Assembly: GCA_963761775.1 (NCBI GenBank) | Contig: CAVXIF010000002.1 | Coordinates: forward strand, 139,064 to 203,063 | Source of the DNA: Parerythrobacter_A sp963761775 | GTDB lineage: Bacteria; Pseudomonadota; Alphaproteobacteria; Sphingomonadales; Sphingomonadaceae | Direction: 5' to 3' | DNA length: 64,000 nucleotides | Shown: positions 47,301 to 57,469 of the stretch, piece after piece | How positions within the stretch are numbered: position 1 is the first letter of the stretch | How the letters are laid out: every line of letters starts with the position of its first letter | Made by a program: the position numbers and the translations under genes | Notes under the pieces: generated by a model | Seen by the model: only the letters and a program-made list of their open reading frames with translations | Told to the model about the DNA's origin: nothing | Databases searched by the model: none

Positions 47301-49174
47301 TCACCCCTGGGCGTTGTTGCTGCGGCCCTTGCGGTGTTTGCTCTTGGGCTTGGTGAAGGGCTGGTCCGGCTTGTGCGCGTGGCTGCGGCACCGGATTTGA
47401 CACGCCAGGATTTTCCCGCCGGTTTTGGGCCTTTTCCCTTGAAGCCGCCACTTTTGTGCCCGCCGCCCCCGTGTCCGCCACCCTTTTGGCCTCCGCTCTT
47501 GAAGCCGCCCCCTTTGAAACCATTGGCCTTGCGGTTCTTGGCCATCTGGCGTGGCGGGGCGGGGGACAGTTCGATGCGGACATCGTCGCCGCGCTCGTTA
47601 TCTCCACCGGGCTTCGCCGCTGCCGCCGCGAATGTATCGGCGATGGCGCGCGGGATCTGCACATGCGTTTCGGTCTGGCCGATGCGGATCGCGCCGATGT
47701 CGTTCTTGCCGACACTGCCGCGCTTGCACAGCAGCGGCAACAGCCAGCGCGGATCGGCGTTTTGCTGGCGGCCGATATCGAGGCGGAACCAGACAGTATC
47801 CTCGAAACCGGGGCGATGATGCGCGGTCCGCACCGCCTCGGGCGTATCGGCGCGCAGGGCAACCGGTTCGGGCATCCGCGCGCGATGCGCCTGCACCAGC
47901 AGGGCAGCGATTTCGGCGGGCGAGCGTTCCGCCAGCAGCTTGTCCGCCAGCGCGCGGTCGGCATCCTGCACGTCGACCGGTTGCAGCAGCTTTTCCAGCA
48001 GGCGCTCGCTGTCCTTCGCGGCAATGGCAGCGGCGTCGGGCGCGTCGATCCAGTCGGCGTTGATCTTGGCGTGGCGCAGCATCGATTCCACCCGCTTCTT
48101 GCGATTGAACGGCACCACCACGACCGCCGTGCCCTTCGCGCCGGCACGACCCGTGCGGCCCGAACGGTGCTGCAATATCTCCGCATCGCGCGGGATTTCG
48201 ACATGGATCACCAGGCTAAGGCCCGGCAAGTCGATCCCGCGCGCGGCCACGTCGGTTGCCACGCACACCCGCGCGCGGCCATCGCGCAGTGCCTGCAAGG
48301 CCCGGTTGCGCTCGTCCTGCGAGTGCTCGCCCGATAACGCCACCGCACCGAAACCGCGCTTTTGCAAGGCGGCGTGCAACTGCCGCACATTCTCGCGCGT
48401 GGCGCAAAACGCGATGGCTGTTTCCGCCTCGTGATAGCGCAGCAGGTTGACCACCGCGCCCTCGATATCGACCGGCGCGACGGTGACCGCCTGATAGGCG
48501 ATATCGCCATGCCCGCGCCCGCCCGCACTGGTTGTGGCGATGCGCAAGGCGTCAGTCTGGTAGCGGCGCGCCAGCGCTTCGATCGGACGCGGCATTGTGG
48601 CGGAGAACAGCAGCGTGCGGCGCGTATCGGGTGTCGCGTCGAGGATGCCTTCCAGCTCTTCGCGGAAGCCCATGTCGAGCATCTCGTCCGCCTCGTCCAG
48701 GACCGCCACGGCCAGTTCGGACAGGTCGAGCGCATTGCGCTTGATATGGTCGTTCAGGCGGCCCGGCGTGCCGACCACGATGGTCGCGCCTGCCTGAAGC
48801 GCGCGGCGTTCCTGCGACGGGTTCATGCCGCCCACGCACGTCGCGATCTTTGCGCCCGCCTGCCGGTAAAGCCACGCCAGCTCTCCGCTGACCTGCAAGG
48901 CCAGCTCGCGCGTGGGTGCGACCACCAGAGCCAGTGGCTTGTCCGGGCGGGGCACGCGGCCCGTATCGTCCAGCAGCTGCGCGGCGAAGGCCAGCCCGAA
49001 GGCGACGGTCTTGCCCGAACCGGTTTGCGCGGAGACCACCAGATCCTGCCCCACGGCCTCCGGCTCCAGCACGGCAGCCTGTACGTCGGTAGGCGCATCG
49101 TAGCCGCGTTCGGACAGGGCATCGGCAAGGGTGGCGGGCAGATCGGGAAACATGGGCGGGGGCCTGACGGACAA
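47301..49174 (-). CDS. DEAD-box ATP-dependent RNA helicase (C-terminal tail frameshifted as read)
   Basis: About 624 aa. Helicase motifs in order: Q-motif region PTDVQ, AQTGSGKT (I), PTRELA (Ia), TPGRL (Ib), DEAD (II), SATMP (III), then the second RecA domain with HRSGRTGRAG (VI). After it comes a DbpA-like RNA-binding domain (about 470-545, IGRQQNADPRWLLPLLCKRG) and a Gly/Lys-rich tail. The read frame goes on to 47084, but a -1 shift near 47376-47400 gives the familiar ending KHRKGRSNNAQG and a TGA at 47301-47303. It likely works in ribosome assembly. Start ATG 49174 or the inner MFPDLPATL. Confidence 0.9.
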
Positions 49175-49311
49175 AGGGTGCCACGGCGCGCAGGCAGATG
49201 GCCGGGCGCGATCAGGGCGAGAAATGCGGGGTGCAGTCTCGCCTATACACAGCGCCAGCCCGTTTGGCCCGCTTTATTTTGCAGCGCAGCATTTCGGGCA
49301 ATAAGGAGCCT

Positions 49312-49959
49312 CTATTCGATCTCCAGATCCAGCAGCGTGAACCGCGCCGGACCGGTCGCATAAACCCCGTGCCCGCGCCGCGACGATGTGCCGAAGGCGA
49401 TGCCGAGCCGGTCGGTATTCGCCAGCGCATTAGCAAAACCGCGCCGGTCGGCGGTATTGGGCTGGCCGTTCACATTGGTCCATATGTCGTCCAGCCGGAT
49501 ACTGATTGTGCGCTCGCCCGATACCAGCGGCACAACGGCGCGCGCCGGGACGTACCAGCGATAGGAGCCATAGCGCCCCCGTGCCGACCAGTTGTCGCCA
49601 CGCTGCTGGAAATAGAGCGAGACGGTGGCGGTCTCCCCTGGCGTCTCGGCAGGCACGAAAGCGGTGCCGCGCGCCGCGTCGATACGATAGCGCATCGTCA
49701 CCCGCCGCGCACCGTCGAGCGGCGCAATCCGCGTGGTCAGGGCATCCACCTCGCCCCCGCGTCCCGGAAAGCGGAACGACACGGCGCCGTTGGGCGCGGC
49801 ATCGGGCTGCGTTGGCATCCCGATGGAAAAACTGCGCCCCTTGATGACCGGCCCGATCTCCCACTGCGACGCGGGCGGCATCGCGGACAGAGCGGCGGGG
49901 ATTGCCAGTGCGGAGGCGGCAAGGGTGAGAAGGAATGCGGGTTTGAAAGCCATGCGCAT
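49312..49959 (-). CDS. Secreted hypothetical protein, beta-rich
   Basis: 215 aa from ATG 49959 (MRMAFKPAFLL); 49953 is an alternative. The signal peptide covers about residues 1-26 (AFLLTLAASALAIPAALSA). The mature part alternates short strands (VSFRFPGRGGEVDALTTR, VTMRYRIDAARG, VSLYFQQRGDNWSARG, ARFTLLDLEIE), which suggests a jelly-roll like extracytoplasmic carbohydrate-binding domains. No named family is recognised. It stands alone, 137 bp from the helicase start. Confidence 0.6.
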   Translation of the reverse strand: MRMAFKPAFLLTLAASALAIPAALSAMPPASQWEIGPVIKGRSFSIGMPTQPDAAPNGAVSFRFPGRGGEVDALTTRIAPLDGARRVTMRYRIDAARGTAFVPAETPGETATVSLYFQQRGDNWSARGRYGSYRWYVPARAVVPLVSGERTISIRLDDIWTNVNGQPNTADRRGFANALANTDRLGIAFGTSSRRGHGVYATGPARFTLLDLEIE

Positions 49960-50159
49960 TTTATAGCGCAAACCGCGTGTCGGCTGGCTGAATGCGATGT
50001 GCAGGATCTGGGTAGTGCAATTTCGGGAAACCGGCGGAAGGTGGTGATCGGGGAGGCGACCACCGTGCGAATATCCACGACGGGCTGGGCGACAAGGGGC
50101 GCAGGGACCGAACATCATGCGAGATGGTCACGCGGCGCAGGATGATCTGGAAGATTGCA

Positions 50160-50415
50160 GTTCGTTCGCGCAGTGGCGTGGAGGCACGGAGGGGTTGCAC
50201 CGCCAGCCTTCACAAATCTGCGGGCGCGTCGTGCGCGAGGATACATGTTTGAAAGCGGCTTCGCCGCAGGCGCTTCCAGCTTCGCATGAGAGAGACCGCG
50301 CCGCGCCAGACAAAAGGCACGACCCCTCTGCGCCTCCGCGCCTCTGCGAGCGAGACACTTCTTCTTTTTATAAGCGATACACTCTGGATTGCGTCGCTAC
50401 GCTCGCAATGACGGC
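50160..50415. repeat. Degenerate family C repeat followed by family B copy 2
   Basis: The left end (about 50165-50193) and right end (CTCTGCGCCTCCGCGCCTCT and CTGCGAGCG, about 50326-50352) resemble the arms of the repeat at 32429-32569. Then GGATTGCGTCGCTACGCTCG, continuing CAATGACGG (50387-50414), matches family B copy 1 in inverse sense. Together they fill most of the 529-bp gap before the HTH gene; I see no gene in that gap. Confidence 0.7.
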
Positions 50416-50488
50416 AGCGATGCTTCGCGCCCGAGCCTGCACATCAAAGCCCTGTCCTACACGCCGCATTTTCGCTTTACCCTTGGCG

Positions 50489-51070
50489 ATGACCGACAGG
50501 GCCAAACCCCCAACCCGCCGCATCACACGCCGCATACCGTGGTTCGGGCCTGTGCCCGTGACGGATCGCAGCGACGGCTGGACGGCTGCGCGGCAGACCG
50601 CGTTCATCGGCTTTCTCGCGCAGACCGGAAACGTGCGCCAGGCTGCGGCGGAAGTCGGCAAGTCGCGCCAGACGGCCTATCGTCTGCGTACACGCCCGCT
50701 GGCGGAAGGGTTCGTGCGAGCCTGGGATGCAGCATTGGGGCGGGCCTGTGTCACCCCTGCGCCGAAAGTTACACGCGAAGCACTGCTCCACCGGTTCGAG
50801 AACGGGTTGTGGCGGCCCGTGATGCGCAACCGGCGCTTCGTGCGGATTGCGCAGAAATTCGACGATACCGGGCTTTTGCGGTTGCTTGCGCACTACGACC
50901 GGACGAAGCGGACCATGGCCCGCCGCGATGCCGCCGCAGGGCTCGATGCGGGTGCAGAAATCGAGCTCGATGTGTTCCACGCGGACTGGCTGGCGTCCAT
51001 CGAACCTGTTCCGCTATGCACACAGCGCCTGCCGCGCTACGACAGGAGCGGGTCAATTCGGGAGATGTGA
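50489..51070 (+). CDS. Helix-turn-helix protein resembling phage terminase small subunit/domesticated HTH
   Basis: 193 aa from ATG 50489. After a basic, Pro/Arg-rich N-terminus comes an HTH: ARQTAFIGFLAQTGNVRQAA followed by AEVGKSRQTAYRLRTRP, a pattern shared with small terminase-like HTH proteins, and then FVRAWDAALGRACVTP. The C-terminal part is predicted helical and basic (LLRLLAHYDRTKRTMARRD). The frame is open upstream to 50117 but that part covers repeats. It has no phage neighbours and lies 1 bp upstream of the SPFH gene, so it may be co-transcribed with SPFH/NfeD. The function is unknown. Confidence 0.6.
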   Translation: MTDRAKPPTRRITRRIPWFGPVPVTDRSDGWTAARQTAFIGFLAQTGNVRQAAAEVGKSRQTAYRLRTRPLAEGFVRAWDAALGRACVTPAPKVTREALLHRFENGLWRPVMRNRRFVRIAQKFDDTGLLRLLAHYDRTKRTMARRDAAAGLDAGAEIELDVFHADWLASIEPVPLCTQRLPRYDRSGSIREM

Positions 51071-51071
51071 T

Positions 51072-52082
51072 ATGGAATGGTTTCTGTTGTTCCTGCTGGT
51101 GCTGGTCGTGGTGGTCCTGTTCTCCACCATCCGCGTGGTGAAACAGGGCTTCGTCTACACCATCGAACGTTTCGGGCGCTTCACCAAGGCGGCCCAGCCG
51201 GGCCTGCATGTGCTGGTGCCGTTCATCGAACGCATCGGCCACAAGGTGAACGTCATGGAGCAGGTGCTGGATATTCCGGGCCAGGAAATCATCACCAAGG
51301 ACAACGCGATGGTCGGCGTGGATGCCGTCGTGTTCTTCCAGGTGCTGGACGCCGGCAAGGCGGCGTATGAAGTCGCCAACCTCTATGCCGCGATCATGGC
51401 GCTGACCACGACCAACCTGCGCACCGTGATGGGCAGCATGGATCTGGATGAAACGCTGTCCAAGCGGGACGAGATCAATGCCCGCCTGCTGGTGGTCGTC
51501 GACCATGCCACCGCGCCGTGGGGCGTGAAGATCACGCGGGTCGAGATCAAGGACATCCGCCCGCCCATCGACATCAGCGAGGCGATGGCCCGCCAGATGA
51601 AGGCCGAGCGCCTGAAGCGCGCCGAAATCCTCGAGGCCGAGGGCGACCGGGCCAGCAAGATCCTGCGTGCCGAGGGCGAGAAGCAATCCGCCATCCTCGA
51701 AGCGGAGGGCAAGCGCGAGGCCGCCTTCCGCGATGCCGAAGCGCGCGAGCGCGAAGCCGAGGCCGAGGGCAAGGCGACGCAGCTGGTCTCGGACGCCATC
51801 GCACAGTCGGGCAACCAGGCGATCAACTACTTCGTGGCGCAGGAATACACCAAGGCGGTGGCGAAGTTTGCCGATAGCCCGAACGCCAAGACCATCCTGT
51901 TCCCGGTGGAGGCGACGCAGCTGATCGGCTCGCTGGGCGGTATCGGCGAGCTGGTGAAGGACGCCATCGGCGGTGGGCCGCGGGACGGATCTGGCGTGCG
52001 AGGCGCGCCTGGCGCCAGTGGTGCCAATCCCAGCGTTCCGCCGACCCGTGCCGAACGTCCGCTGCCGCGGTCGAGCAGCTGA
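51072..52082 (+). CDS. SPFH/Band 7 (stomatin-like, QmcA type) membrane protein
   Basis: 336 aa. An N-terminal membrane anchor (residues 2-20) precedes the SPFH domain: VVKQGFVYTIERFGRFTKAAQPGLH, GQEIITKDNAMVGVDAVVFFQVLD, WGVKITRVEIKDI. A long helical region of Ala/Glu/Arg repeats follows (about 170-240, EAEGDRASKILRAEGEKQSAI), and it ends with a disordered tail. It oligomerises in membrane microdomains and assists protein quality control. Its stop overlaps the NfeD start (TGATG), the standard SPFH-NfeD operon. Confidence 0.92.
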   Translation: MEWFLLFLLVLVVVVLFSTIRVVKQGFVYTIERFGRFTKAAQPGLHVLVPFIERIGHKVNVMEQVLDIPGQEIITKDNAMVGVDAVVFFQVLDAGKAAYEVANLYAAIMALTTTNLRTVMGSMDLDETLSKRDEINARLLVVVDHATAPWGVKITRVEIKDIRPPIDISEAMARQMKAERLKRAEILEAEGDRASKILRAEGEKQSAILEAEGKREAAFRDAEAREREAEAEGKATQLVSDAIAQSGNQAINYFVAQEYTKAVAKFADSPNAKTILFPVEATQLIGSLGGIGELVKDAIGGGPRDGSGVRGAPGASGANPSVPPTRAERPLPRSSS

Positions 52083-52552
52083 TGCTGCCCGAGCTGTCGG
52101 AGTTCGACGCGCACTGGGTCTGGCTGTCGCTGGGTCTGTTGCTCGCCGTGCTGGAAGTCATCGCGCCCGGCGTGTTCCTGATCTGGCTGGCGGGGGCTGC
52201 CCTGCTGACCGGGCTTGTCGCTTGGCTGCTGCCGATACCGGTGGCGATGCAGGTGGTGCTGTTCGCCGTGCTGAGCTTCCTCGCGGTGCTGGCAGGGCGG
52301 CGTTACCTGCGCGACAATCCCATCGTCGATGCCGACCCGAAGATGAACCATCGCGGTGCGCGACTGGCGGGAGACACGGCGGTCGTGGTGACGCCGTTCG
52401 ATGGCGGCACGGGCCGCGTGCGCCACGGCGACAGCGAGTGGCTGGCGCGGGTGGGCGAAAACGAGGTCGGGGACGGCGAACTGCTGCCCGAAACGCGGGT
52501 CCGCATCACCGGCAGCGACGGCGCGGTGCTGCTGGTAGAACGGCTGGGATAA
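52082..52552 (+). CDS. NfeD family membrane protein
   Basis: 156 aa, the short NfeD type (YbbK-like). Hydrophobic segments at about 12-38 and 43-70 are followed by a C-terminal OB-fold (LAGDTAVVVTPFDGGTGRV, LPETRVRITGSDGAVLLVERLG). It partners the SPFH protein encoded immediately upstream with a 1-bp overlap. Confidence 0.92.
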   Translation: MLPELSEFDAHWVWLSLGLLLAVLEVIAPGVFLIWLAGAALLTGLVAWLLPIPVAMQVVLFAVLSFLAVLAGRRYLRDNPIVDADPKMNHRGARLAGDTAVVVTPFDGGTGRVRHGDSEWLARVGENEVGDGELLPETRVRITGSDGAVLLVERLG

Positions 52553-52567
52553 GCGTGCTGGAGCCGG

Positions 52568-53584
52568 TCAGTCCTGCTTTTGCGGTTCGGCCAGCTCCTT
52601 TTCGGCCCGGGGATCGGCGGCAAAGGCGGGCGCTGCGGAACTGATGCGGTTGGTACTGGTGAAGCGCCCCTGTCGGCGATAGCGGGTCATCCACTTGTCG
52701 AGGAACAGCGACAGCGGGCGTGGCGTAATGCCGAGCTGTTTGAACCCCCTGGCATCCGCCGCCACGGTACTGCCCTGCTGCAACAGCGTCCACTGGTCCG
52801 CCGACATCGGCGTGCCGGGGATCGCCGCGAAGACGCCGCTGATCTTGTCCGGCACCGGCAGGAAGGTGCGACTGCGCCCCTGCGCCGCCGCGATGCGTTC
52901 GTTGATCTGCATCATGGTGAGCGTTTCCGGCCCGCCCAGCTCGTAGGTCTTGCCGCCATGTTTCGCCGGATCGGCCAGCGCCACGGTGACCGCCTCGGCC
53001 ACATCGTCGGCATGGACCAGTTGCAGCTGCGCATCGGGGCCGAACACGGGCAGCACCGGCATGATGCGGATGAGGCCCGCGAACATGTTGAGGAAATTGT
53101 CGTCCTCGCCAAACACGATGGAGGGGCGCAGGATGGTTGCTTTCGGGAAGGCATCGCGCACCTGGCTTTCGCCCAGCGCCTTGCCCTTGGCATAGGCGGT
53201 CTCGCTGGCCGGATCGGCGCCGATTGCGCTGATCTGCACGAACGCGGTGGCGCCCGCATCCTGCGCTGCCTGCGCCAGCCTGCCCGCGGCGCTGCCCATC
53301 AGTGCAAGCGCATCGTCGCCGAAGGTGCCGACGAGGTTCACCACCGCGTTCGCGTCGCGCACCACGGCGGCGACGCTGTCTGCATTGTGCAGGTCGCAGC
53401 GGGCGAATTGCAACTGGCCCAGATTGGCGAGCGGCTTGAGGCTGAATGCGGTTTCCGGATGGCGGCTGGCGATCCGCACCCGCGCCCCGCGCTGCAACAG
53501 CGCCTGCGCCACGTAGCGACCCAGAAAGCCGCTGCCGCCGGTCAGCACGACGAGCTTGTTCTGCAAGGGATCGGGTCGGGCCAT
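52568..53584 (-). CDS. Complex I NDUFA9-like NAD(P)-binding protein
   Basis: 338 aa atypical SDR. KLVVLTGGSGFLGRYVAQAL is the dinucleotide-binding start, followed by ARCDLHNADSVAAVVRDANAVVNLVG, FVQISAIGADPASETAYAKGKALGE (YxxxK) and ILRPSIVFGEDDNFLN. This matches the NDUFA9-like subfamily that in mitochondria and some alphaproteobacteria associates with complex I. A role in respiratory chain assembly or stability is likely; it may bind NADPH. Convergent with NfeD. Confidence 0.87.
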   Translation of the reverse strand: MARPDPLQNKLVVLTGGSGFLGRYVAQALLQRGARVRIASRHPETAFSLKPLANLGQLQFARCDLHNADSVAAVVRDANAVVNLVGTFGDDALALMGSAAGRLAQAAQDAGATAFVQISAIGADPASETAYAKGKALGESQVRDAFPKATILRPSIVFGEDDNFLNMFAGLIRIMPVLPVFGPDAQLQLVHADDVAEAVTVALADPAKHGGKTYELGGPETLTMMQINERIAAAQGRSRTFLPVPDKISGVFAAIPGTPMSADQWTLLQQGSTVAADARGFKQLGITPRPLSLFLDKWMTRYRRQGRFTSTNRISSAAPAFAADPRAEKELAEPQKQD

Positions 53585-53781
53585 TGGACGAAGAACACTT
53601 TCCTACTGAAGCAAGCCCTGCCAATGCCGCATGCGACGGCGCATCGCAAGCAGTGGTGGGCGGGGCGGCTCGGACTGCTGCAGCGGCGCAAAGCCGTTGA
53701 CAGCACCGCCGCGATGCCGCTAACGGCCCGCTCCTGCAATGGAAAAGCGCAGCCTTCGACAGGCTGCCCGGCCCTCGCAGT

Positions 53782-53868
53782 GCCCAGATGGCGGAATTGG
53801 TAGACGCGCTAGCTTCAGGTGCTAGTATTCGCAAGGATGTGGAGGTTCGAGTCCTCTTCTGGGCACCA
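53782..53868 (+). tRNA. tRNA-Leu (CAG anticodon)
   Basis: 87 nt including an encoded CCA (53866-53868). Acceptor stem GCCCAGA/TCTGGGC; the anticodon loop TTCAGGT has CAG at 53816-53818; the long variable arm is as expected for tRNA-Leu; the T-arm holds GGTTCGAGTCC. The D-loop contains GGTAGACGCG. Confidence 0.97.
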
Positions 53869-53945
53869 CACTTTCACCATCGACGGATACCGGATGGCGG
53901 CACGCCCTGCTTGTGCCGATCTGCGACGTGACCGGGAGAATGCGC

Positions 53946-54827
53946 ATGGTTTCGACCCTCGGCCGTCCGGCACGTTCCTGGCTGTTCGCGCCAGGCGACA
54001 GCGACCGCAAGATGGAGAAGGCCGCCGCGGGTGATGCGGATATCGTGCTGCTCGACCTCGAGGACTCGGTTGCTCCCGATAGCAAACCGGAGGCGCGTAA
54101 GCAGGTCGCGGCGATATTGCAGGGTCACTCGACCAAGGACCGCGCGCGGCTGTGGGTGCGGATCAATCCGCTTGATGGCGATGATGTACTGGCCGATCTC
54201 GCCGCAGTGATGGCGTCCGCGCCCGGCGGTATCATGCTGCCCAAAGCGCGGGGCGCGGCAGACGTGGCGACGCTGCACCGGTATCTCCAAGCGTTCGAAG
54301 CTGCGCATGGTTTAGTCGCTGGCGCAACGCCGGTGATCGCGCTGGTAACCGAAGTGGCGGAAGCGATGTTCACCACCGGGCAATATGGCGGATCGCCGCG
54401 TCTTGCTGCGATGAGCTGGGGTGCGGAAGACCTTGCCGATGCGGTCGGCGCGCATGCCAATACCGATGCCGACGGACGCTATCTGCCGCCGTTCGAACTG
54501 GCGCGCAGCCTTTGCCTGTTGGGGGCGAGCGCGGCGAGTGTCCTGCCGATCGAGACGATCTATGGCGACTTCCGCGACGAGGATGGATTGTCCGCCCGCG
54601 CCGCGCATGTCCGCGCAATGGGCTATCGCGGAATGCTGGCGATCCACCCTGCGCAAGTGCCGGTCATCAACGCGGCCTTCACACCGTCGGACGCGGAAAT
54701 CGCCGACGCGGAAGCGGTGGTCACGGCGTTCGACAGGGAGCCTGGCGCGGGCGTCGTGGCACTCGACGGTAAAATGCTCGACCGCCCGCATCTGTCGCGT
54801 GCGCAACAGCTGCTTGCGCAACGCTAG
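53946..54827 (+). CDS. HpcH/HpaI aldolase/CoA ester lyase (CitE-like)
   Basis: 293 aa from ATG 53946. RSWLFAPGDSDRKMEKAA, IVLLDLEDSVAP (metal/substrate site), RINPLDGDDVLADL, IMLPKARG and SWGAEDLADAVG are CitE/malyl-CoA-lyase family motifs. Such enzymes cleave or form malyl-, citramalyl- or similar CoA thioesters; no citrate lyase partners are nearby, so a standalone lyase is likely. It lies 77 bp after tRNA-Leu. Its TAG shares the palindrome CTAG with the TAG of the convergent cysQ (54824-54827). Confidence 0.87.
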   Translation: MVSTLGRPARSWLFAPGDSDRKMEKAAAGDADIVLLDLEDSVAPDSKPEARKQVAAILQGHSTKDRARLWVRINPLDGDDVLADLAAVMASAPGGIMLPKARGAADVATLHRYLQAFEAAHGLVAGATPVIALVTEVAEAMFTTGQYGGSPRLAAMSWGAEDLADAVGAHANTDADGRYLPPFELARSLCLLGASAASVLPIETIYGDFRDEDGLSARAAHVRAMGYRGMLAIHPAQVPVINAAFTPSDAEIADAEAVVTAFDREPGAGVVALDGKMLDRPHLSRAQQLLAQR

Positions 54828-55553
54828 CCATTGACGAGGGCCAGCACCCGCGCGGCATATTCGGGGCGGCAGACCAGCAGGTCGGGCAGGTAGGTATTCG
54901 GGCTGGTTGTAGCGCAGCGGTGTGCCGTCGATGCGCGAACAATGCAGGCCATGCGCCTGCGCTACGGCCACCGGCGCGGCGCTGTCCCATTCATATTGCC
55001 CACCCGAATGCAGATAGATCTCCGCTTCGCCGCGCACCACGGCCATCGCTTTTGCACCCGCACTGCCCATAGGCACGAGCTGCGCGCCGATGGCTTCCGC
55101 CACCGAGAGCGCCTCGGCGGCAGGGCGGCTGCGGCTGACCACCATGCGCGGGGGATCGGCGGGTGCGGGAAGCGGGCACGGTGTGTCCGAGCGACAAACG
55201 ACATCGCGAGCCGGTAATGCTACTGCACCGGTTTTGGCAACGCCATCTATGCACAGTGCAACATGCACCGCCCAGTCGCTGCGCCCTTCGGCATATTCGC
55301 GGGTGCCGTCGATGGGATCGATGATCCACACCCGTGAGCTGGAGAGGCGTGCAGGGTTGTCCTTTGCTTCTTCGGACAGGATGGCGTCGTCGGGTCGCTT
55401 GGTGCGCAGCGCCTCGATCAGGAACCGGTTGGCTTCCGCATCGCCCGCGTCGCCCAGCGCCTTGCCGGACAAGCCGCCGTCCTCGCGTAACGCGAGCGCG
55501 ATCCGCCCGGCTTCGCGCGCCAGCTCCGCCGCCAGGATGGCATCCTGTGCCAC
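54824..55553 (-). CDS. cysQ: 3'(2'),5'-bisphosphate nucleotidase CysQ (C-terminal tail frameshifted as read)
   Basis: About 242 aa when corrected. GTG 55553 lies 2 bp after the cysNC stop. LSEEAKDNPARL and WIIDPIDGTREYAEGRSDWAV carry the Mg-binding Glu, Asp and the DPIDGT motif of the inositol monophosphatase fold; WDSAAPVAVAQAHG is the second metal Asp. It removes PAP, the by-product of sulfate reduction via PAPS. A GGG at 54900-54902 shifts the frame after RYNQP; dropping one base restores TYLPDLLVCRPEYAARVLAL and the TAG at 54824-54826. It is the last gene of the sulfate-activation operon. Confidence 0.9.
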
Positions 55554-55555
55554 CG

Positions 55556-57467
55556 CTATTTCAGCGGCAGTATCTGATCGAGGATATGGCGCGCCGCTTC
55601 GGCGGGCGTCATCTCGACCGTATTGACGGTGATCTCCGGCGAAAGCGGCGGCTCGTAGGGGCTGTCGATGCCGGTGAAGTTCTTGATCTGACCGGCGCGT
55701 GCCTTGCGATACAGACCCTTTCACATCGCGCTGTTCCGCCACTTCCAGCGGCGTATCGACGAAGATCTCGGTGAACTCGCCATCGGACAGCATGGCGCGC
55801 ACCATGTCGCGCTCGGCACGGAAGGGGCTGATGAAGGCGGTCAGCACGATCAGACCGGCATCGGTCATCAACCGCGCAACCTCGCCGATGCGGCGGATAT
55901 TTTCCACCCGGTCGGCATCGGTGAAGCCCAGATCCCTGTTCAGCCCGTGCCGCACATTGTCGCCGTCAAGCAGGAAGGTGTGCCGGTTCATCAGGTTAAG
56001 TTGCTTTTCCACTTCATTCGCGATGGTGGATTTGCCCGATCCGGACAGGCCGGTGAACCACAGCACGCGCGGTACCTGGTTCTTCAGCGCGGCATGGTCG
56101 GCCCGGCCGATATCCGTGGGCTGGCGATGGATATTCTGCGCACGCCGGAGGGCGAAATGCAGCATTCCGGCGGCAACGGTCCGGTTGGTGATCTTGTCGA
56201 TCAGGATGAACCCGCCGAGCGTGCGGTTCTCATCATAGGGGGCGAACACGACAGGCTTTTCGGTCCGCACTTCCGCCACGCCGATGGCGTTCAGGGTCAG
56301 CGTCTTGGCGGCGAGCCTGTCCATAGTGTTGACGTTGATCTCGTATTTCGGTTCCTGCACCGATGCGGACACCATTTGCGTGCCGATCTTGAGCCAGTAG
56401 CCGCGTCCGGCCAGCATCGCCTCGTCGTCCATCCAGACCAGCGTCGCTTCGAACTGGTCCGCCGCTTCGGGCGGCGCATCGGCGGCGGCGAGAACATCGC
56501 CGCGCGAGCAGTCCACTTCGTCCGCCAGCACCAGCGTCACCGATTGGCCGCTGCGCGCCCGGTCGAGGTCGCCATCCATCGAAACGATGCGCGCGATGGT
56601 GGTCGCTTTGCCCGATGGCAGCACCTTGACCGCATTGCCGGCCTCGACGGACTCCCGATGCGATGGTGCCCGCAAAACCGCGAAAATCGAGGTCGGGGCG
56701 GTTTACCCACTGCACCGGCATGGCGAAGGCGCCGTCGGTCTCAACCGCTGGTTCGATCGCTTCGAGCAGCGCGATCAGCGGCGGTCCGTCATACCACGGC
56801 GTATTGTCCGATAGTGCCACGATATTGTCGCCCGCAAAGCCCGATATCGGCAGGACGGCGAAGTCTTCGATGCCGATCGTTTCGGCGAACGCGCCGTAGT
56901 CAGCCACGATGTCGTCGAACACCGACTTGTCGTAATCGACCAGGTCCATCTTGTTCACCGCCAGCACGATATTGCGGATACCGAGGCGGTGGCACAGGAA
57001 GGAGTGGCGCCGTGTCTGTGTCAGCACGCCCTTGCGCGCATCGACCAGTATGATGGCGGCATCGGCGGTAGATGCGCCGGTGACCATGTTACGGGTATAT
57101 TGCTCGTGCCCCGGGCAATCGGCGACGATGAACTTGCGCTTTTCCGTCGTGAAAAAGCGGTAGGCGACGTCGATGGTGATGCCCTGCTCGCGCTCCGCCG
57201 CCAGTCCGTCCACCAGCAGCGCGAAGTCGATTGCCTCGCCCTGGGTGCCGCCGCGCTTGCTGTCCGCTTCCAGCCCGGCGAGCTGGTCTTCGAAATCATC
57301 TTCGTGTCGTACAACATTCGCCCGATGAGCGTGGATTTGCCGTCGTCCACACTGCCGCAGGTGATGAAGCGCAGCATCGTCTTGTGTGCGTGCGCGGCGA
57401 GATAGCCTTCGATATCGTCGGCAATCTGCGAGTTCGGGCGATAGATGTTTGCAATGTCGGCAGGCAT
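55556..57467 (-). pseudogene. cysN: Bifunctional sulfate adenylyltransferase subunit 1/adenylylsulfate kinase CysNC, three frameshifts as read
   Basis: About 636 aa when corrected. ATG 57467 begins MPADIANIYRPNSQIADD. The GTPase P-loop GSVDDGKSTLIGR is at about 35-47, followed by DCPGHEQYTRNMVTGAS and NKMDLV. The C-terminal APS-kinase domain has LWFTGLSGSGKSTIANEVE (P-loop) and DGDNVRHGLNRDLGF. Breaks: AAA at 57293-57295 (one base missing in MIFEDQLAG), near 56650-56652 (one extra base, before AGNAVKVLPSG), and CCC at 55716-55718 (one extra base in DVKGLYRKARAG). All signature residues survive on either side. It makes APS and PAPS with CysD. Confidence 0.9.
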
Positions 57468-57469
57468 GG

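Noticed and set aside
50489..51070. Prophage remnant around the terminase-like HTH gene
   Set aside because: No portal, capsid, integrase or other phage gene nearby; neighbours are housekeeping membrane proteins.
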